Source: Frankiaceae bacterium (lineage in GTDB: Bacteria > Actinomycetota > Actinomycetes > BP-191). Taken from it: a stretch of DNA of 64,000 nucleotides. Below are positions 1-8,685 of this stretch, piece after piece (the first letter of the stretch is position 1; the number at the start of each line of letters is the position of its first letter). The position numbers were made by a program, and so were the translations under genes. The stretch covers positions 62,001 through 126,000 of the forward strand of contig JAVEEC010000056.1 of NCBI GenBank assembly GCA_030840645.1. Reading direction: 5' to 3'. Under the pieces are notes generated by a model. The model searched no databases and had not been told where the DNA came from. It saw nothing but the letters and a program-made list of their open reading frames with translations.

Positions 1-687
1 CCGGGTCAGCGGGTCGACCTGGTAGGGCAGCGGGCTGCCGGAGGAGAGCGAGAGGTTCAGCACGTCGACGTCGCGGCGGCCGACGACCTCGAGGCCGCGC
101 AGCACCTTGGACAACGACGTCGTCCCGGCACCGTCGGCGACCTTGACGTCCAGCAGCCGGGCGCCGGGGGCGACGCCGGTGTACCGGCCGTTCGAGGAGG
201 CGCCGTTGCCGGCGATCAGGCCGGCCATGAACGTGCCGTGGCCGTACGCGTCGCCGTTGCCCGTACCGGTCACGTCGACGTGGTCGGTGACGACACCGCG
301 CAGGTCGCGAACGTCCGCGACGCCGGTGTCGACGAGCGCCACGGTCACGCCGGAGCCCTCGCGCCCGGTCGGGGCGAGGCCGATGGTGGAGCGGACGGTC
401 GAGGCGCCCGCCGTGTCGGCGGACAGGCCGGTGACGTGGAAGGCGCGGTCCTCGGCGACCAGGACGGACCCGGGCAGCGAGCCACGGACGCGGGCGACGA
501 CGCCGTCGGCGAGCGGCACCCGCGCGACGACCTGCCCGCCCGCGCGGCGGACAACGGACTCGGCGAACGCGGCGCCGCGCGGCGAGGTGACCACGACCTG
601 GCGGGCCGCGGCGAGCGGGGCGGGGGCGGCGGCACCCATCCCGGCGCAGGCGACCGCCAGGACGAGGGCGGGCAGTCGGCGCGGCAT
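1..687 (-). CDS. S8 family (subtilisin-like) serine peptidase, N-terminal part
   Basis: This is the first 229 codons of a secreted subtilase whose C-terminal part runs off the left edge of the window. The ATG at 687 follows a GGAGG ribosome binding site. The first ~25 residues form a signal peptide (MPRRLPALVLAVACAG, then an Ala/Pro-rich cleavage region). The catalytic Asp is in VALVDTG (about residue 120) and the catalytic His is in GHGTFMAG (about residue 150). The stretch after it (APGARLLDVKVADG) is typical of the family; the catalytic Ser would lie outside the window. Residues ~30-110 fit a short inhibitor-like propeptide. The gene is divergent from the riboswitch-controlled gene at 1069. 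The family assignment is firm; the substrate is unknown. Confidence 0.9.
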   Translation of the reverse strand, partial: MPRRLPALVLAVACAGMGAAAPAPLAAARQVVVTSPRGAAFAESVVRRAGGQVVARVPLADGVVARVRGSLPGSVLVAEDRAFHVTGLSADTAGASTVRSTIGLAPTGREGSGVTVALVDTGVADVRDLRGVVTDHVDVTGTGNGDAYGHGTFMAGLIAGNGASSNGRYTGVAPGARLLDVKVADGAGTTSLSKVLRGLEVVGRRDVDVLNLSLSSGSPLPYQVDPLTR

Positions 688-867
688 CGTGGCCTCCGGG
701 GGAGTCGTTGTCCCCCTCTGCGTCGGCTCGTCCCCACCCCGAACTGTCACCCGGTCGGGTGACCGTGAGTGACTGTTTGCTGCTGGCTAGCAGGGGTAGC
801 GGGCTCGGCAGCGTATGAGTCATCTACATTTGCAAGCACCGACCAGCCCAGAACAGGAGGTGAACGC

Positions 868-1060
868 TCCCTCACGCACCGCGCCGAAGCGCCCGTACGC
901 CGTACCCCCCATGACCTCGGGACGGCAGTCAGACCGGGGCGCGCGGGGGACCCGCCGGGGCAGCAGCACCGCCCCCGGGGCGAATCGGACACCGGCCACG
1001 CCGGCCTCCGTAGGGAGTCACGCTCCCGAGCCCGTCAGCTCACCTCGTAGGCGCGAGGGA
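868..1060 (+). promoter_or_regulatory. c-di-AMP riboswitch (ydaO/yuaA type)
   Basis: The 3' half carries the hallmark conserved stretch of the class, at 1026-1053 (CCGAGCCCGTCAGCT followed by CACCTCGTAGGCG). Upstream blocks include GGGGGACC near 943-955 and GGGGCGAATC near 976-985. The outer helix can form between TCCCTC at 868-873 and GAGGGA at 1055-1060. That 3' strand is also the best Shine-Dalgarno candidate for the ATG at 1069. In actinobacteria this class commonly precedes cell-wall hydrolase genes, which fits the RlpA-like gene here. Binding of c-di-AMP would be expected to lower expression. The 5' boundary is approximate. Confidence 0.88.
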
Positions 1061-1068
1061 CTCACTCG

Positions 1069-1626
1069 ATGATCCGACCCAGCCCCACCGGCCGTCATCG
1101 ACGGCCGGTGTCCCATGTCCGCCGCCGCGCGCCGTACGCCGCCGCCGGGCTCCTCGCCCTCACCGGCACCGTGACCCCGGCCCTGCTCCGCGCCGAGACC
1201 CGCCCCGCCGCGGCCGTCAGCCGCCCCGCGCTGGCCCGCCGGGCCAGCCCGCGCACGCTCGCGGACGTCGTCCGCCGCGCGCCGGTCCGCGCCGGCCGCG
1301 GCAGCCCGCGGACCGCGCCGCCGCGCGCCGAAGGACCGACCCTGCGCGGCCGGGCCACGTGGTACGGCCCCGGCTTCGACGGGCGGCGGACCGCGAGCGG
1401 CGAGCGCTTCGCGGCCGACCGCGCGCTCACGGCGGCGCACCGGACGCTGCCGTTCGGCACGCTGCTCCGGGTCTGCCACGGCCGCCGCTGCGTCGTCGTG
1501 CGGATCAACGACCGGGGCCCGTTCGGGAACGCGATCCTCGACCTGTCGCACCTCGCCGCCGTCCGGCTCGGGATCGAGCGGCGGGGCGTCGCGTACGTCA
1601 CCGCAACGGTCCTGCACGCCGAATAG
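1069..1626 (+). CDS. RlpA-like double-psi beta-barrel secreted protein
   Basis: A 185-residue exported protein with a septal-ring RlpA/DPBB domain at ~93-183. Visible motifs are [20 protein letters not shown] (95-114), [16 protein letters not shown] (120-135), VRINDRGPF (144-152) and LDLSHLAA (157-164). Cys136 and Cys141 could form a disulfide. The N-terminus is Arg-rich followed by a hydrophobic segment (~22-40), consistent with a signal peptide. The linker (45-92) is Arg/Pro/Ala-rich. RlpA proteins act on or bind peptidoglycan; whether this one is a lytic transglycosylase cannot be told from sequence. The gene sits directly under a c-di-AMP riboswitch, which ties it to cell-wall and osmotic control. 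Confidence 0.88.
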   Translation: MIRPSPTGRHRRPVSHVRRRAPYAAAGLLALTGTVTPALLRAETRPAAAVSRPALARRASPRTLADVVRRAPVRAGRGSPRTAPPRAEGPTLRGRATWYGPGFDGRRTASGERFAADRALTAAHRTLPFGTLLRVCHGRRCVVVRINDRGPFGNAILDLSHLAAVRLGIERRGVAYVTATVLHAE

Positions 1627-1636
1627 GCTGCGCCGC

Positions 1637-2404
<768 letters not shown>

Positions 2405-2432
2405 GCGTCCGCGACAGCCCTGCGCAACGGCA

Positions 2433-2499
2433 AAGCCCCCGGTTGCCTCGCCACCGCTCGCCTTCCCCTTGCGAGTGGTGCCTCGGCCCCCGGGGGCTT
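2433..2499 (+). terminator. Long GC-rich hairpin, terminator-like
   Basis: The outer arms AAGCCCCCGG (2433-2442) and CCGGGGGCTT (2490-2499) are perfectly complementary. An inner helix can form between ACCGCTCGC (2453-2461) and GCGAGTGGT (2471-2479). There is no real T-tract, so it may be an intrinsic terminator of actinobacterial style for the crotonase gene, or a small structured RNA. Confidence 0.6.
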
Positions 2500-2558
2500 C
2501 GTCGGTTCCGACCGTAGGGGCCGCGCGAGCAGGGCGTCAACGCGCCGCGCCCATCGCC

Positions 2559-2697
2559 TGTGGACAACGTTGGGGACGGGGTGTGGACGCTGTGGAGTGT
2601 CGCTGTGGACTGCGTGTCGAGAAGCCTGTGGACAACGCGACCATGATCCACAAGCACCCCTGCTGACCTGCGGAAACAGCACGTTCACCCTGTGGAG
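2559..2697. other. Cluster of DnaA-box-like sequences
   Basis: Two copies of TGTGGACAA, the complement of the actinobacterial DnaA box TTGTCCACA, lie at 2559-2567 and 2627-2635. Between and around them are near-matches: TGTGGACGC (2582), TGTGGAGTG (2591), TGTGGACTG (2604), an opposite-orientation TGATCCACA (2644-2652) and TGTGGAGG (2691). Seven boxes fall within 140 bp, mostly in the same orientation. No dnaA or dnaN is nearby, so this is probably not oriC. It could be a DnaA titration or regulatory cluster. Confidence 0.5.
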
Positions 2698-2753
2698 GAA
2701 AAAAAGTCGCGGCGCGCGGCAGGGTCCGTCCGCGCGCGGGTTACGGTGGAGGC

Positions 2754-3404
2754 GTGAGTGACTCGCCGGACGCCGCGGGCGCGCCGGGCCCCGGCGGCCG
2801 GGTCGAGGTACGCCGCAGCGCCAAGCGCCGGCGCACCGTCTCCGCGTACCGCGACGGGGACCGGACCGTCGTCCTGCTCCCGGCCCGGATGACCAAGGCC
2901 GAGGAGGCGCACTGGGTCGAGACGATGCTCGCCCGCCTCGCCGCCAAGGACGCGCGGCGCCCGCGCGGCGACGAGGACCTCCGCCGCCGCGCGCTCGCCC
3001 TGTCCCGCCGTCACCTCGACGGCGCCGCCCGGCCGTCCGCCGTCCGCTGGGTCACCAACCAGAACGGCCGCTGGGGCTCCTGCACCCCGCTCGACGGCAC
3101 CATCCGGCTCTCCCACCGGCTCCGCGAGCTGCCGGACTGGGTCGTCGACTACGTCCTCGTCCACGAGCTGTCGCACCTGCTCGTGGCGGACCACTCGGCG
3201 GCGTTCTGGGCGCACGTCAACCGCTACCCCCTCGCCGAACGCGCGCGCGGCTACCTGCTCGGCGTCGCCGCGGCTCACCCGGGGCTCGCGGGCGACGCCG
3301 ACGACGACGTTGCGGTCCAGCCCGAGCCTGCGCAACGCCGCGCCCCCGCCCGCTGCGCCCCCCGCCCGGCACGGGACGCCGGGGTCCAGCTCGAGCTCGG
3401 ATGA
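2754..3404 (+). CDS. YgjP/SprT-like zinc metallopeptidase (M48-type fold)
   Basis: A 216-residue protein with the YgjP-like metal-dependent hydrolase signature. The conserved block NQNGRWGSCTPLDGTIRLS (102-120) is followed by the zinc motif HELSH (137-141) and the third ligand His in ADHSAAFW (145-152). There is no signal peptide, so it is cytoplasmic. The GTG start at 2754 has GGTGGA just upstream. Its last codons overlap the ATG of the next gene (ATGA at 3401-3404), so the two are translationally coupled. The physiological substrate of this family is not well defined. Confidence 0.88.
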   Translation: MSDSPDAAGAPGPGGRVEVRRSAKRRRTVSAYRDGDRTVVLLPARMTKAEEAHWVETMLARLAAKDARRPRGDEDLRRRALALSRRHLDGAARPSAVRWVTNQNGRWGSCTPLDGTIRLSHRLRELPDWVVDYVLVHELSHLLVADHSAAFWAHVNRYPLAERARGYLLGVAAAHPGLAGDADDDVAVQPEPAQRRAPARCAPRPARDAGVQLELG

Positions 3405-3934
3405 CGGCGTACGTCCTCGCCGCCGCCGTCCTCCCCACCGACCCCGCGCCGCCGCCGGGCGTCGACCCGGCCGCGTACCGCGCGGCACTGCTGGCGGACG
3501 CGTTCGACGTCCTGGACGACCTCGCCGGCGTCACGGCGTACGTCGCCACCGAGCCGACGCCGTACGCGGCCCTCGCCGCGCTGCACCGCACCGGCGCCAC
3601 CATCGGCGCCGTCATCGCGGGGGACGCCCCTGACCTGCCCGGCCTGCTCGTCGGCAAGCTCTACGGCGCCTGCGAGGACCGGGCGGCCGGCGTCCTACCC
3701 GCGCGCGACGGCGGCCTCGTCGGTCTGGCGAGCCGCCTCCCGCCCCCCGACTGGCTCGCCGGCATCACCCTGGACAGCGACCTGGACGACGTCCACGCCG
3801 CCGCGCCCGCGAACGCCGTTGTCGTCGGCCCGGGCTGGCACCGGCTCCGCAAGCCGGCGGACGTGAGCAGGCTCGACCCGCGGCTGGACGGCTGGTACGC
3901 CACCCGCGCGCTGCTCAGTCCTCGTCGCCCCTGA
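3401..3934 (+). CDS. DUF2064-like (GT-A fold) protein
   Basis: A 177-residue protein resembling the DUF2064 group, related to nucleotidyl- and glycosyltransferases. It has a short N-terminal beta strand (TAYVLAAAVLP), a central GDAPDLPG (74-81) matching the family's D-(S/A)-PDLP block, and ARDGGLVGLA (101-110) matching the conserved DGG segment. It overlaps the metallopeptidase stop by 4 bp and converges with the DUF2342 gene, whose last 20 bp it overlaps. Activity is unknown; the DUF2064 call is by motif and moderately sure. Confidence 0.6.
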   Translation: MTAYVLAAAVLPTDPAPPPGVDPAAYRAALLADAFDVLDDLAGVTAYVATEPTPYAALAALHRTGATIGAVIAGDAPDLPGLLVGKLYGACEDRAAGVLPARDGGLVGLASRLPPPDWLAGITLDSDLDDVHAAAPANAVVVGPGWHRLRKPADVSRLDPRLDGWYATRALLSPRRP

Positions 3935-5078
3935 CGAACTCCACCGGGTCGTTCAGGTCCTCGGCCGTCGGCAGGTTGTCCGGGTGCGCCCAGACCGCGT
4001 CGCGGCCCTCGATGCCGCGCCGCTCGCGCAGCCATCGGAACACCGTCGCCGCCTCCCTGAGCCGCCGCGGCCGCAGCTCGAGGCCGACCAGCGTCGCGAA
4101 CGTCTGCTCGGCCGGCCCGCCCGTCGCGCGGCGGCGGCGCATCGTCTCGCCGAGGGCGTTGGCGTTGGGGAGGTGGTCGCCGGCGGCCTGCCCGACGACG
4201 TCGTCGACCCACCCCTCGACCAGCGCCAGCGCGGTCTCGAGCCGGGCCAGCGCGGCGGCCTGCTCCGGCGTGCGCTCGACGCCGAAGAACCCGCCGCCCA
4301 ACGCCTCCTGGATGCTCTCCGGGTTGGCCGGGTCGATCGAGAGCATCGCCTGGTCGAGCGCGCTCGTGTCGACGGAGATGCCGGCGGCGTACGCCTCGAC
4401 CGCGGAGACCAGGTGCCCGCGCAGCCAGGGCACGTGGCCGAAGAGCCGCTGGTGCGCAGCCTCGCGCAGCGCGACGTAGAGCCGGACCTCGGCGGCCGGG
4501 ACCTCCAGGCCCTCGCCGAACGCCGCGACGTTGGCCGGCAGCAGCGCCGCCGTCCCCGACAGCGGCACGCCGACGTCGGTCGCGGACAGCACCTCCGCGG
4601 CGAGCGTCCCGAGCGCCTGCCCCACCTGCGCCCCGAACATCAGCCCGCCGAGCTGGCCCATCATCCCGGCCATCGGACCGGCCTGGGCGCGCACCTCCTC
4701 GGGCAGCGCGGCCGCCATCGCGCCGACGACCTTCGCCGCGACCGGGTCGACCAGCCGCGCCCAACCGCCGATCGTCTCCTCGATCCACGCGACGCGGGTC
4801 CAGGCGGCGGTCATCGAGACGCCGGTCGGCAACGTCGTCAACGGATCCAGCCAGAGATCGGCGAGCCTGATCGCGTCGGTGACCTCGGAGGAGGCAGAGT
4901 CGGGAACGGGCCCGTCCCCGCCCGACGCGGTCGCGATCGCGACCTGCCGGGCGAGGTCCCAGTTGACCGGTCCGCCGGTCCACGACATGAGTCTCTGCAG
5001 CTCGGCGAAGAACGGGATCTTCGCCGCGAGGTCGTCGGGACCCCCGGAGGGGGAGAATCCGAACGGAAGGTCCGTCAT
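3915..5078 (-). CDS. DUF2342 family zincin-like protein
   Basis: A 387-residue protein of the actinobacterial DUF2342 family, usually annotated as a putative zinc-dependent hydrolase. Recognisable features are the N-terminal segment TDLPFGFSPSG, the glycine/methionine-rich MAGMMGQLGGLMFGAQVG run, and the conserved EAAHQRLFGHVPWLRGHL segment that holds the candidate metal-binding His/Glu residues. The ATG at 5078 was chosen because family similarity begins there; the open frame continues upstream only as antisense to the SDR gene. It is divergent from the SDR gene (starts 30 bp apart), so a shared promoter region is likely. Cellular role unknown. Confidence 0.82.
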   Translation of the reverse strand: MTDLPFGFSPSGGPDDLAAKIPFFAELQRLMSWTGGPVNWDLARQVAIATASGGDGPVPDSASSEVTDAIRLADLWLDPLTTLPTGVSMTAAWTRVAWIEETIGGWARLVDPVAAKVVGAMAAALPEEVRAQAGPMAGMMGQLGGLMFGAQVGQALGTLAAEVLSATDVGVPLSGTAALLPANVAAFGEGLEVPAAEVRLYVALREAAHQRLFGHVPWLRGHLVSAVEAYAAGISVDTSALDQAMLSIDPANPESIQEALGGGFFGVERTPEQAAALARLETALALVEGWVDDVVGQAAGDHLPNANALGETMRRRRATGGPAEQTFATLVGLELRPRRLREAATVFRWLRERRGIEGRDAVWAHPDNLPTAEDLNDPVEFVRGDED

Positions 5079-5108
5079 GGACACCACGGTAACCGCCCGG
5101 GGGCGCCG

Positions 5109-6215
5109 GTGAGGCAGCGAAGTTCTCGGCCCTCGGCGAACAACGGCGGGTCCGGCACCGGGCCGTTCACCGTCGCCGTGACCGGCGCGGCCGGGACCCT
5201 CGGAGCCGGTGTCGTCCGCCGCCTCGCCGCCCTCGACGGCGTCCGCGGGGTCGTCGCGATCGACGTCGCCCGGGGGCCGCAGCGGACGAACGTCACGTGG
5301 CGCGTCGGCGACGTCCGCGACCCGCTGCTGGACCGCCACCTCGCCGGCGTCGACGCCGTCGTCCACCTGGCTGGGCTCCATCACCCGGACGTCACCCCCG
5401 CGGAACGTCGCGCCGCCAACGTCCGCGGCACCGCGAACGTCCTTGAGGCCGCGTCCGCCGCGGGCGTCCGGCACGTCACCCTCGTCACCAGCGCGATGGT
5501 CTACGGCGCCTGCCCGGACAACCCCGTCCCCCTCGACGAGACCGCCCCGTTGCGCGCCGAGCGCGACGACTCGCTCGTCGGCGACTTCGTCGAGGTCGAG
5601 CGGCAGGCGGAGTCGCACCGGCACACCGACCCCGGCGTCACCATCGCCGTCCTGCGGCCCGCGACGCTGGTCGGCCCGGGCGCCGACAGCGTGCTGACCC
5701 GGCACTTCGAGTCGCGGCGGCTGCTCTTCGTCCGCGGGTCCGCGCCGCTCTGGCAGTTCTGCCACGTCGCCGACCTCGAGGCCGCCTGCGTCGTCGCCGT
5801 CCAGCAGCGCCTCGACGGCCCGTACGACGCCGCCCCCGACGGCTGGCTCACCCAGAACGAGGTCGAGGCGCTCTCCGGCAAGCGCCGCCTCGAGCTGCCT
5901 CCCTCGGTCGCGTACGCCACGGCCGAACGCCTGCACCGCGCCGGCGTCACCCGCGCCCCCGCCTCCGAGCTCGCGTACCTCGCGCACCCCTGGGTCGTCG
6001 CCGCGCACCGGCTGCGCGAGGCGGGCTGGCGACCCGAGTACGGCAACGTCGACGGCCTGCGCGCGCAGCTCGCGCTGGCAGCCGACCACACGGCGTTCGG
6101 CGGGCGGCGGGTGGGGCGCGAGGAGGCGCTCGGCGCGGCCGCCGGCGCGGCCGGCGCGACGGCGGCGCTGCTCGGTGCCGCGGCCGTCGTCCGGGCCCGG
6201 CGGCGCCGGCGCTGA
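5109..6215 (+). CDS. NAD-dependent epimerase/dehydratase (extended SDR) family protein
   Basis: A 368-residue Rossmann-fold protein. The dinucleotide-binding motif TGAAGTLGAG is at ~25-34, the conserved DAVVHLAG follows about 60 residues later, then VTSAMVYGA and LRPATLVGPGADS. The usual catalytic YxxxK is not apparent in the expected place (the region reads VGDFVEVERQAE), so it may bind NAD(P) without classical epimerase chemistry. The C-terminus is an Ala/Gly-rich hydrophobic stretch ending in an Arg-rich tail, which could be a membrane anchor. GTG 5109 is the start just before the first recognisable fold residues. It is divergent from DUF2342. Confidence 0.78.
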   Translation: MRQRSSRPSANNGGSGTGPFTVAVTGAAGTLGAGVVRRLAALDGVRGVVAIDVARGPQRTNVTWRVGDVRDPLLDRHLAGVDAVVHLAGLHHPDVTPAERRAANVRGTANVLEAASAAGVRHVTLVTSAMVYGACPDNPVPLDETAPLRAERDDSLVGDFVEVERQAESHRHTDPGVTIAVLRPATLVGPGADSVLTRHFESRRLLFVRGSAPLWQFCHVADLEAACVVAVQQRLDGPYDAAPDGWLTQNEVEALSGKRRLELPPSVAYATAERLHRAGVTRAPASELAYLAHPWVVAAHRLREAGWRPEYGNVDGLRAQLALAADHTAFGGRRVGREEALGAAAGAAGATAALLGAAAVVRARRRRR

Positions 6216-6271
6216 CCGGAGCGGGAAGCGTTGCGGCGCACGCGATTTGACGAACGTTCTATGGTTGCGGA

Positions 6272-6448
6272 GTGCTGTTCCTGCTCCCCATCCCGATCAC
6301 CCTCGTCCTGGGTCTGGTCTGGGTCTCGTGGTCGAGCCGGCCGGCCCGGCCCGCCGACCCGGTCACGACGGTCGAGGAGTGGTCGCGCACCGTCCGCGTC
6401 CTCGCGTCGGCCGAACGGCCCGACCGCGAGCTGGCCCGCTCCGCCTGA
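6272..6448 (+). CDS. Small single-pass membrane protein, unknown function
   Basis: A 58-residue ORF starting with GTG. The first ~20 residues are strongly hydrophobic (LFLLPIPITLVLGLVWVSW), followed by a charged tail (TTVEEWSRTVRVLASAERP) and a normal stop. Codon use (GC-rich third positions) matches real genes around it. The upstream GCGGAG is a weak ribosome binding site. I do not recognise the family. Confidence 0.5.
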   Translation: MLFLLPIPITLVLGLVWVSWSSRPARPADPVTTVEEWSRTVRVLASAERPDRELARSA

Positions 6449-6568
6449 GCCGGCCGCGCCCGCGAGGGCGCCGTCCCCTTCTGTGCAGCCCACCCGCCCC
6501 TCTCGAGCGTGGTGTTCTTCACAGAACGAGTCGGGCGGCGGCGGCTCGGACGGTTTCGCAGATCCCTA

Positions 6569-6820
6569 CTAGATCCCGGGCGGCAGGTGCACCCCGGGGC
6601 CGCCGGGCGCGCGCACCTCGCCGGGCACCGTGAGGATGTCGCTGCTCGGGACGAAGTCCTTGATGCAGACGGCCTGGCCGTAGCCCGGCGTCCGCTGGTC
6701 CTCGCGACCGATGCAGACGGTCGTGGCGTCCTCGCCCGCGCTCGCGGGGACGGCGACCGCCGCGGCGAGCCCGGCGAAGAGGGTGACGAGGCCGGCGGTG
6801 GCCACGAGACGGCGGATCAT
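6569..6820 (-). CDS. Small secreted protein, unknown function
   Basis: An 83-residue protein with a clear signal peptide (MIRRLVATAGLVTLFAGLAA, cleavage near ASA-GE). The mature part of about 55 residues has two cysteines (VCIGRED and AVCIKDF) that could pair, and a Pro/Gly-rich end. AAGGAG lies 7 nt before the ATG. The start overlaps the stop of the sigma-factor gene (TGA 6817-6819), so translation is probably coupled to it. It may be a target or partner of that sigma factor; no family recognised. Confidence 0.7.
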   Translation of the reverse strand: MIRRLVATAGLVTLFAGLAAAVAVPASAGEDATTVCIGREDQRTPGYGQAVCIKDFVPSSDILTVPGEVRAPGGPGVHLPPGI

Positions 6821-8016
6821 CGGGTTGCTCCTTCAGTGCTGGGTGAGGGGAGGGGGTCGGACTTCGAGCCGTGGTCGACGGAGCCGCACCGGACCGGACC
6901 GCTGTCCCCGAGCGCCTGCGAGCAGTCGACCGCGTCCTGCTCGATCACGATCGCGCCCTGGTGGGCCGGGTTGTCCGGCAGTCCCGGGTCCACGACGATC
7001 GCGTGGCCCCACTTGTGGTGGTCCTCGGTACCGACGCACGGCCGGAAGCCACGCGTCGCCGCGCAGGTCGACGTGTCGGGGATCACGGGCGGGCGGGTCG
7101 TGCGCGCGTCGCCGCCGGCGGTCTCGCCGGTCGCGCGGTCCCCGGTCGCGGTGCGGGCGAGGCGTTCGGCCGTCGTCGCGGGCCCGAGGATCGGGCGGAC
7201 CAGCGTCGCGCCGCCCTCGGCCGGACGGATGCGGACCTCGGGTCCAGGCGTGTTGCCGGGCACCGCGCCGCCGCCGCCCAGCGCGAACAGCCCGGTCAGG
7301 CTCAACGCCGCCACCGCCGCGGCCGGGCTGCGGCCGAGCATCTTCGCGGCGCCGCGGACCCGGCCCGCGGCCTTGAGGGCGAGCAGCCACGGCGCGAACG
7401 GCGTCAGGCCGTTCAGCGGCAGGCTGCCGGTCCGCTCCTTGAACTCCCTGCGCAGCGCCTTGCGGCCGCGGTGCAGCAGCGAGCGGACGGCGGGCTCGGT
7501 GATCCCGAAGCGGTCCGCGATCTCCTCGTAGTGCAGCCCCTCGACCTCGCGGGCCCAGAGGATCGCGGCCTGGCGGGTCGGGATGGCCTCCAACGACTCC
7601 AGCGCGGCCCGCGCCTCGTGCCGCGCCACGACGATCTCGGCGGTGTCGCGGCCGAGCCGGGAGGTCTCCGGCACCTCGGCCACCGCGATCGACCGGCCGC
7701 GCACGCGGACCCGGTCGATCACCAGCCGCTGCGCCACCACCGTCGACCAGGCCATCAGCTCGTCCTCGGAGCCGAACGACGCCCGGTGCTGGTAGGCGCG
7801 GAGCAGCGTCTCCTGGGTGATCTCCTCGGCCTCGCAGAGGTCGCCGATCCGGCGCATCACCAGGCGGCGCAGGCGGGCCTCGTAGCTGCGGACGAAGCCG
7901 TCGAAGTCGACGTCGGGCTCGGCGGGGACGGGCGCGAGCCGGAGCAGCGGGCGCGCCGGCAGCGTGCCGGCGGCGGGCAGCGTGCCGGCATCGGGGAGTT
8001 CGGGCTGCGTCGTCAC
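6817..8016 (-). CDS. ECF-type RNA polymerase sigma factor with membrane-anchored C-terminal extension
   Basis: A 399-residue protein. Sigma region 2 lies at ~38-82 (FVRSYEARLRRLV, AEEITQETLLRAYQH) and region 4 at ~140-192 (AAILWAREVEGLHYEEIADR, EPAVRSLLHRGRKALRREF). A predicted transmembrane helix (231-248, Ala/Leu-rich ending GGGG) then leads to ~150 residues outside the membrane with two cysteine pairs (TCAATRGFRPC and DCSQALGDSGPVRC). I chose GTG 8016 because GGAAGAGG precedes it by ~6 nt; a TTG 15 codons upstream is less likely. The layout suggests a sigma factor tethered to the membrane and controlled by its own tail. It is coupled to the small secreted protein downstream. Confidence 0.82.
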   Translation of the reverse strand: MTTQPELPDAGTLPAAGTLPARPLLRLAPVPAEPDVDFDGFVRSYEARLRRLVMRRIGDLCEAEEITQETLLRAYQHRASFGSEDELMAWSTVVAQRLVIDRVRVRGRSIAVAEVPETSRLGRDTAEIVVARHEARAALESLEAIPTRQAAILWAREVEGLHYEEIADRFGITEPAVRSLLHRGRKALRREFKERTGSLPLNGLTPFAPWLLALKAAGRVRGAAKMLGRSPAAAVAALSLTGLFALGGGGAVPGNTPGPEVRIRPAEGGATLVRPILGPATTAERLARTATGDRATGETAGGDARTTRPPVIPDTSTCAATRGFRPCVGTEDHHKWGHAIVVDPGLPDNPAHQGAIVIEQDAVDCSQALGDSGPVRCGSVDHGSKSDPLPSPSTEGATR

Positions 8017-8043
8017 GCTGGACCTCTTCCGCGGGGCATCTGG

Positions 8044-8084
8044 GAAACCCTGCCTACTCAACGGAGAAGTGGCGCGAGGGTTTC
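8044..8084. promoter_or_regulatory. Inverted repeat upstream of the sigma-factor gene
   Basis: GAAACCCT (8044-8051) and AGGGTTTC (8077-8084) form an 8-bp inverted repeat separated by 25 bp, centred about 45 bp upstream of the sigma-factor start. It could be an operator, an mRNA stem, or cover an autoregulated promoter. No clear -35/-10 pair could be fixed by eye. The remainder of the intergenic stretch up to 8359 shows nothing further. Confidence 0.35.
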
Positions 8085-8359
8085 GCTACATCTGCGTTGA
8101 GCAGTGTGACACGCCCTGGTTGGTCACGAACAGACCGTTCTGTCCACCGGGTGTTGCCGGACGGGGACACGCCGTCCACGCGGACCCGAGCGGGGCCGTG
8201 CCGCACCCGGCTGGGCGGGTCACGGCGCGGCCCCACTCGCCGTTGCGGCCTCGTACGGCCGAACGTCCCGCGATTCGCGGGCCGAACGACTCAAGACGGC
8301 CCTCGCCGCTGCCGACCCCTTCTGGACAGAGTCGCCCGCACCCCGAGGGGAACGTCACC

Positions 8360-8683
8360 GTGGAGCACGTCGTCTTCTACACCGGCGCCGACGGCGCCCC
8401 GCAGCACCGCCGCACGCCGTCGCTGGGGGAGGCGGTCCGGCTGGTCGAGCACCTCCGCAACGTCGAGGGCGTCGAGGACAGCCGGGTGTTCGGGCTGACC
8501 GAGGTGCCGCTCGCGTTCAAGACCGTCTACCGGGTCGAGCTGCCCGGCGGCGCGCTGGACGAGCCGTCCGCGGAGCCCGCGGACCTCGCCGCGCTCGCCG
8601 AGCCGACCGTCGACGCGATCGCCGAGGCGGTCCCCGTCGCGAACGGCGCCTCCACGCGGGGCACCGGCTTCTTCGTCCGCTAG
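8360..8683 (+). CDS. Conserved actinobacterial hypothetical protein
   Basis: A 107-residue soluble protein. The N-terminal part (EHVVFYTGADGAPQHRRTPS, then EAVRLVEHLRN, VEDSRVFGLTEVPLAFK) is well folded-looking, with alternating strand and helix character. The C-terminal third is Ala/Glu/Pro-rich and probably loose. GTG 8360 follows CGAGGGGA by 8 nt. It converges with the small membrane-protein gene at 8686 with 2 bp between stops. Function unknown. Confidence 0.7.
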   Translation: MEHVVFYTGADGAPQHRRTPSLGEAVRLVEHLRNVEGVEDSRVFGLTEVPLAFKTVYRVELPGGALDEPSAEPADLAALAEPTVDAIAEAVPVANGASTRGTGFFVR

Positions 8684-8685
8684 CC

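Noticed and set aside
2559-2697. DnaA-box cluster as the chromosomal origin
   Set aside because: No dnaA, dnaN, rpmH or parAB genes nearby and no AT-rich unwinding region; oriC is not supported.
6252-6259. Palindrome GAACGTTC upstream of the small membrane protein, as an SOS box
   Set aside because: Actinobacterial LexA boxes need a spacer between the CGAAC and GTTCG halves; here the halves are directly joined.
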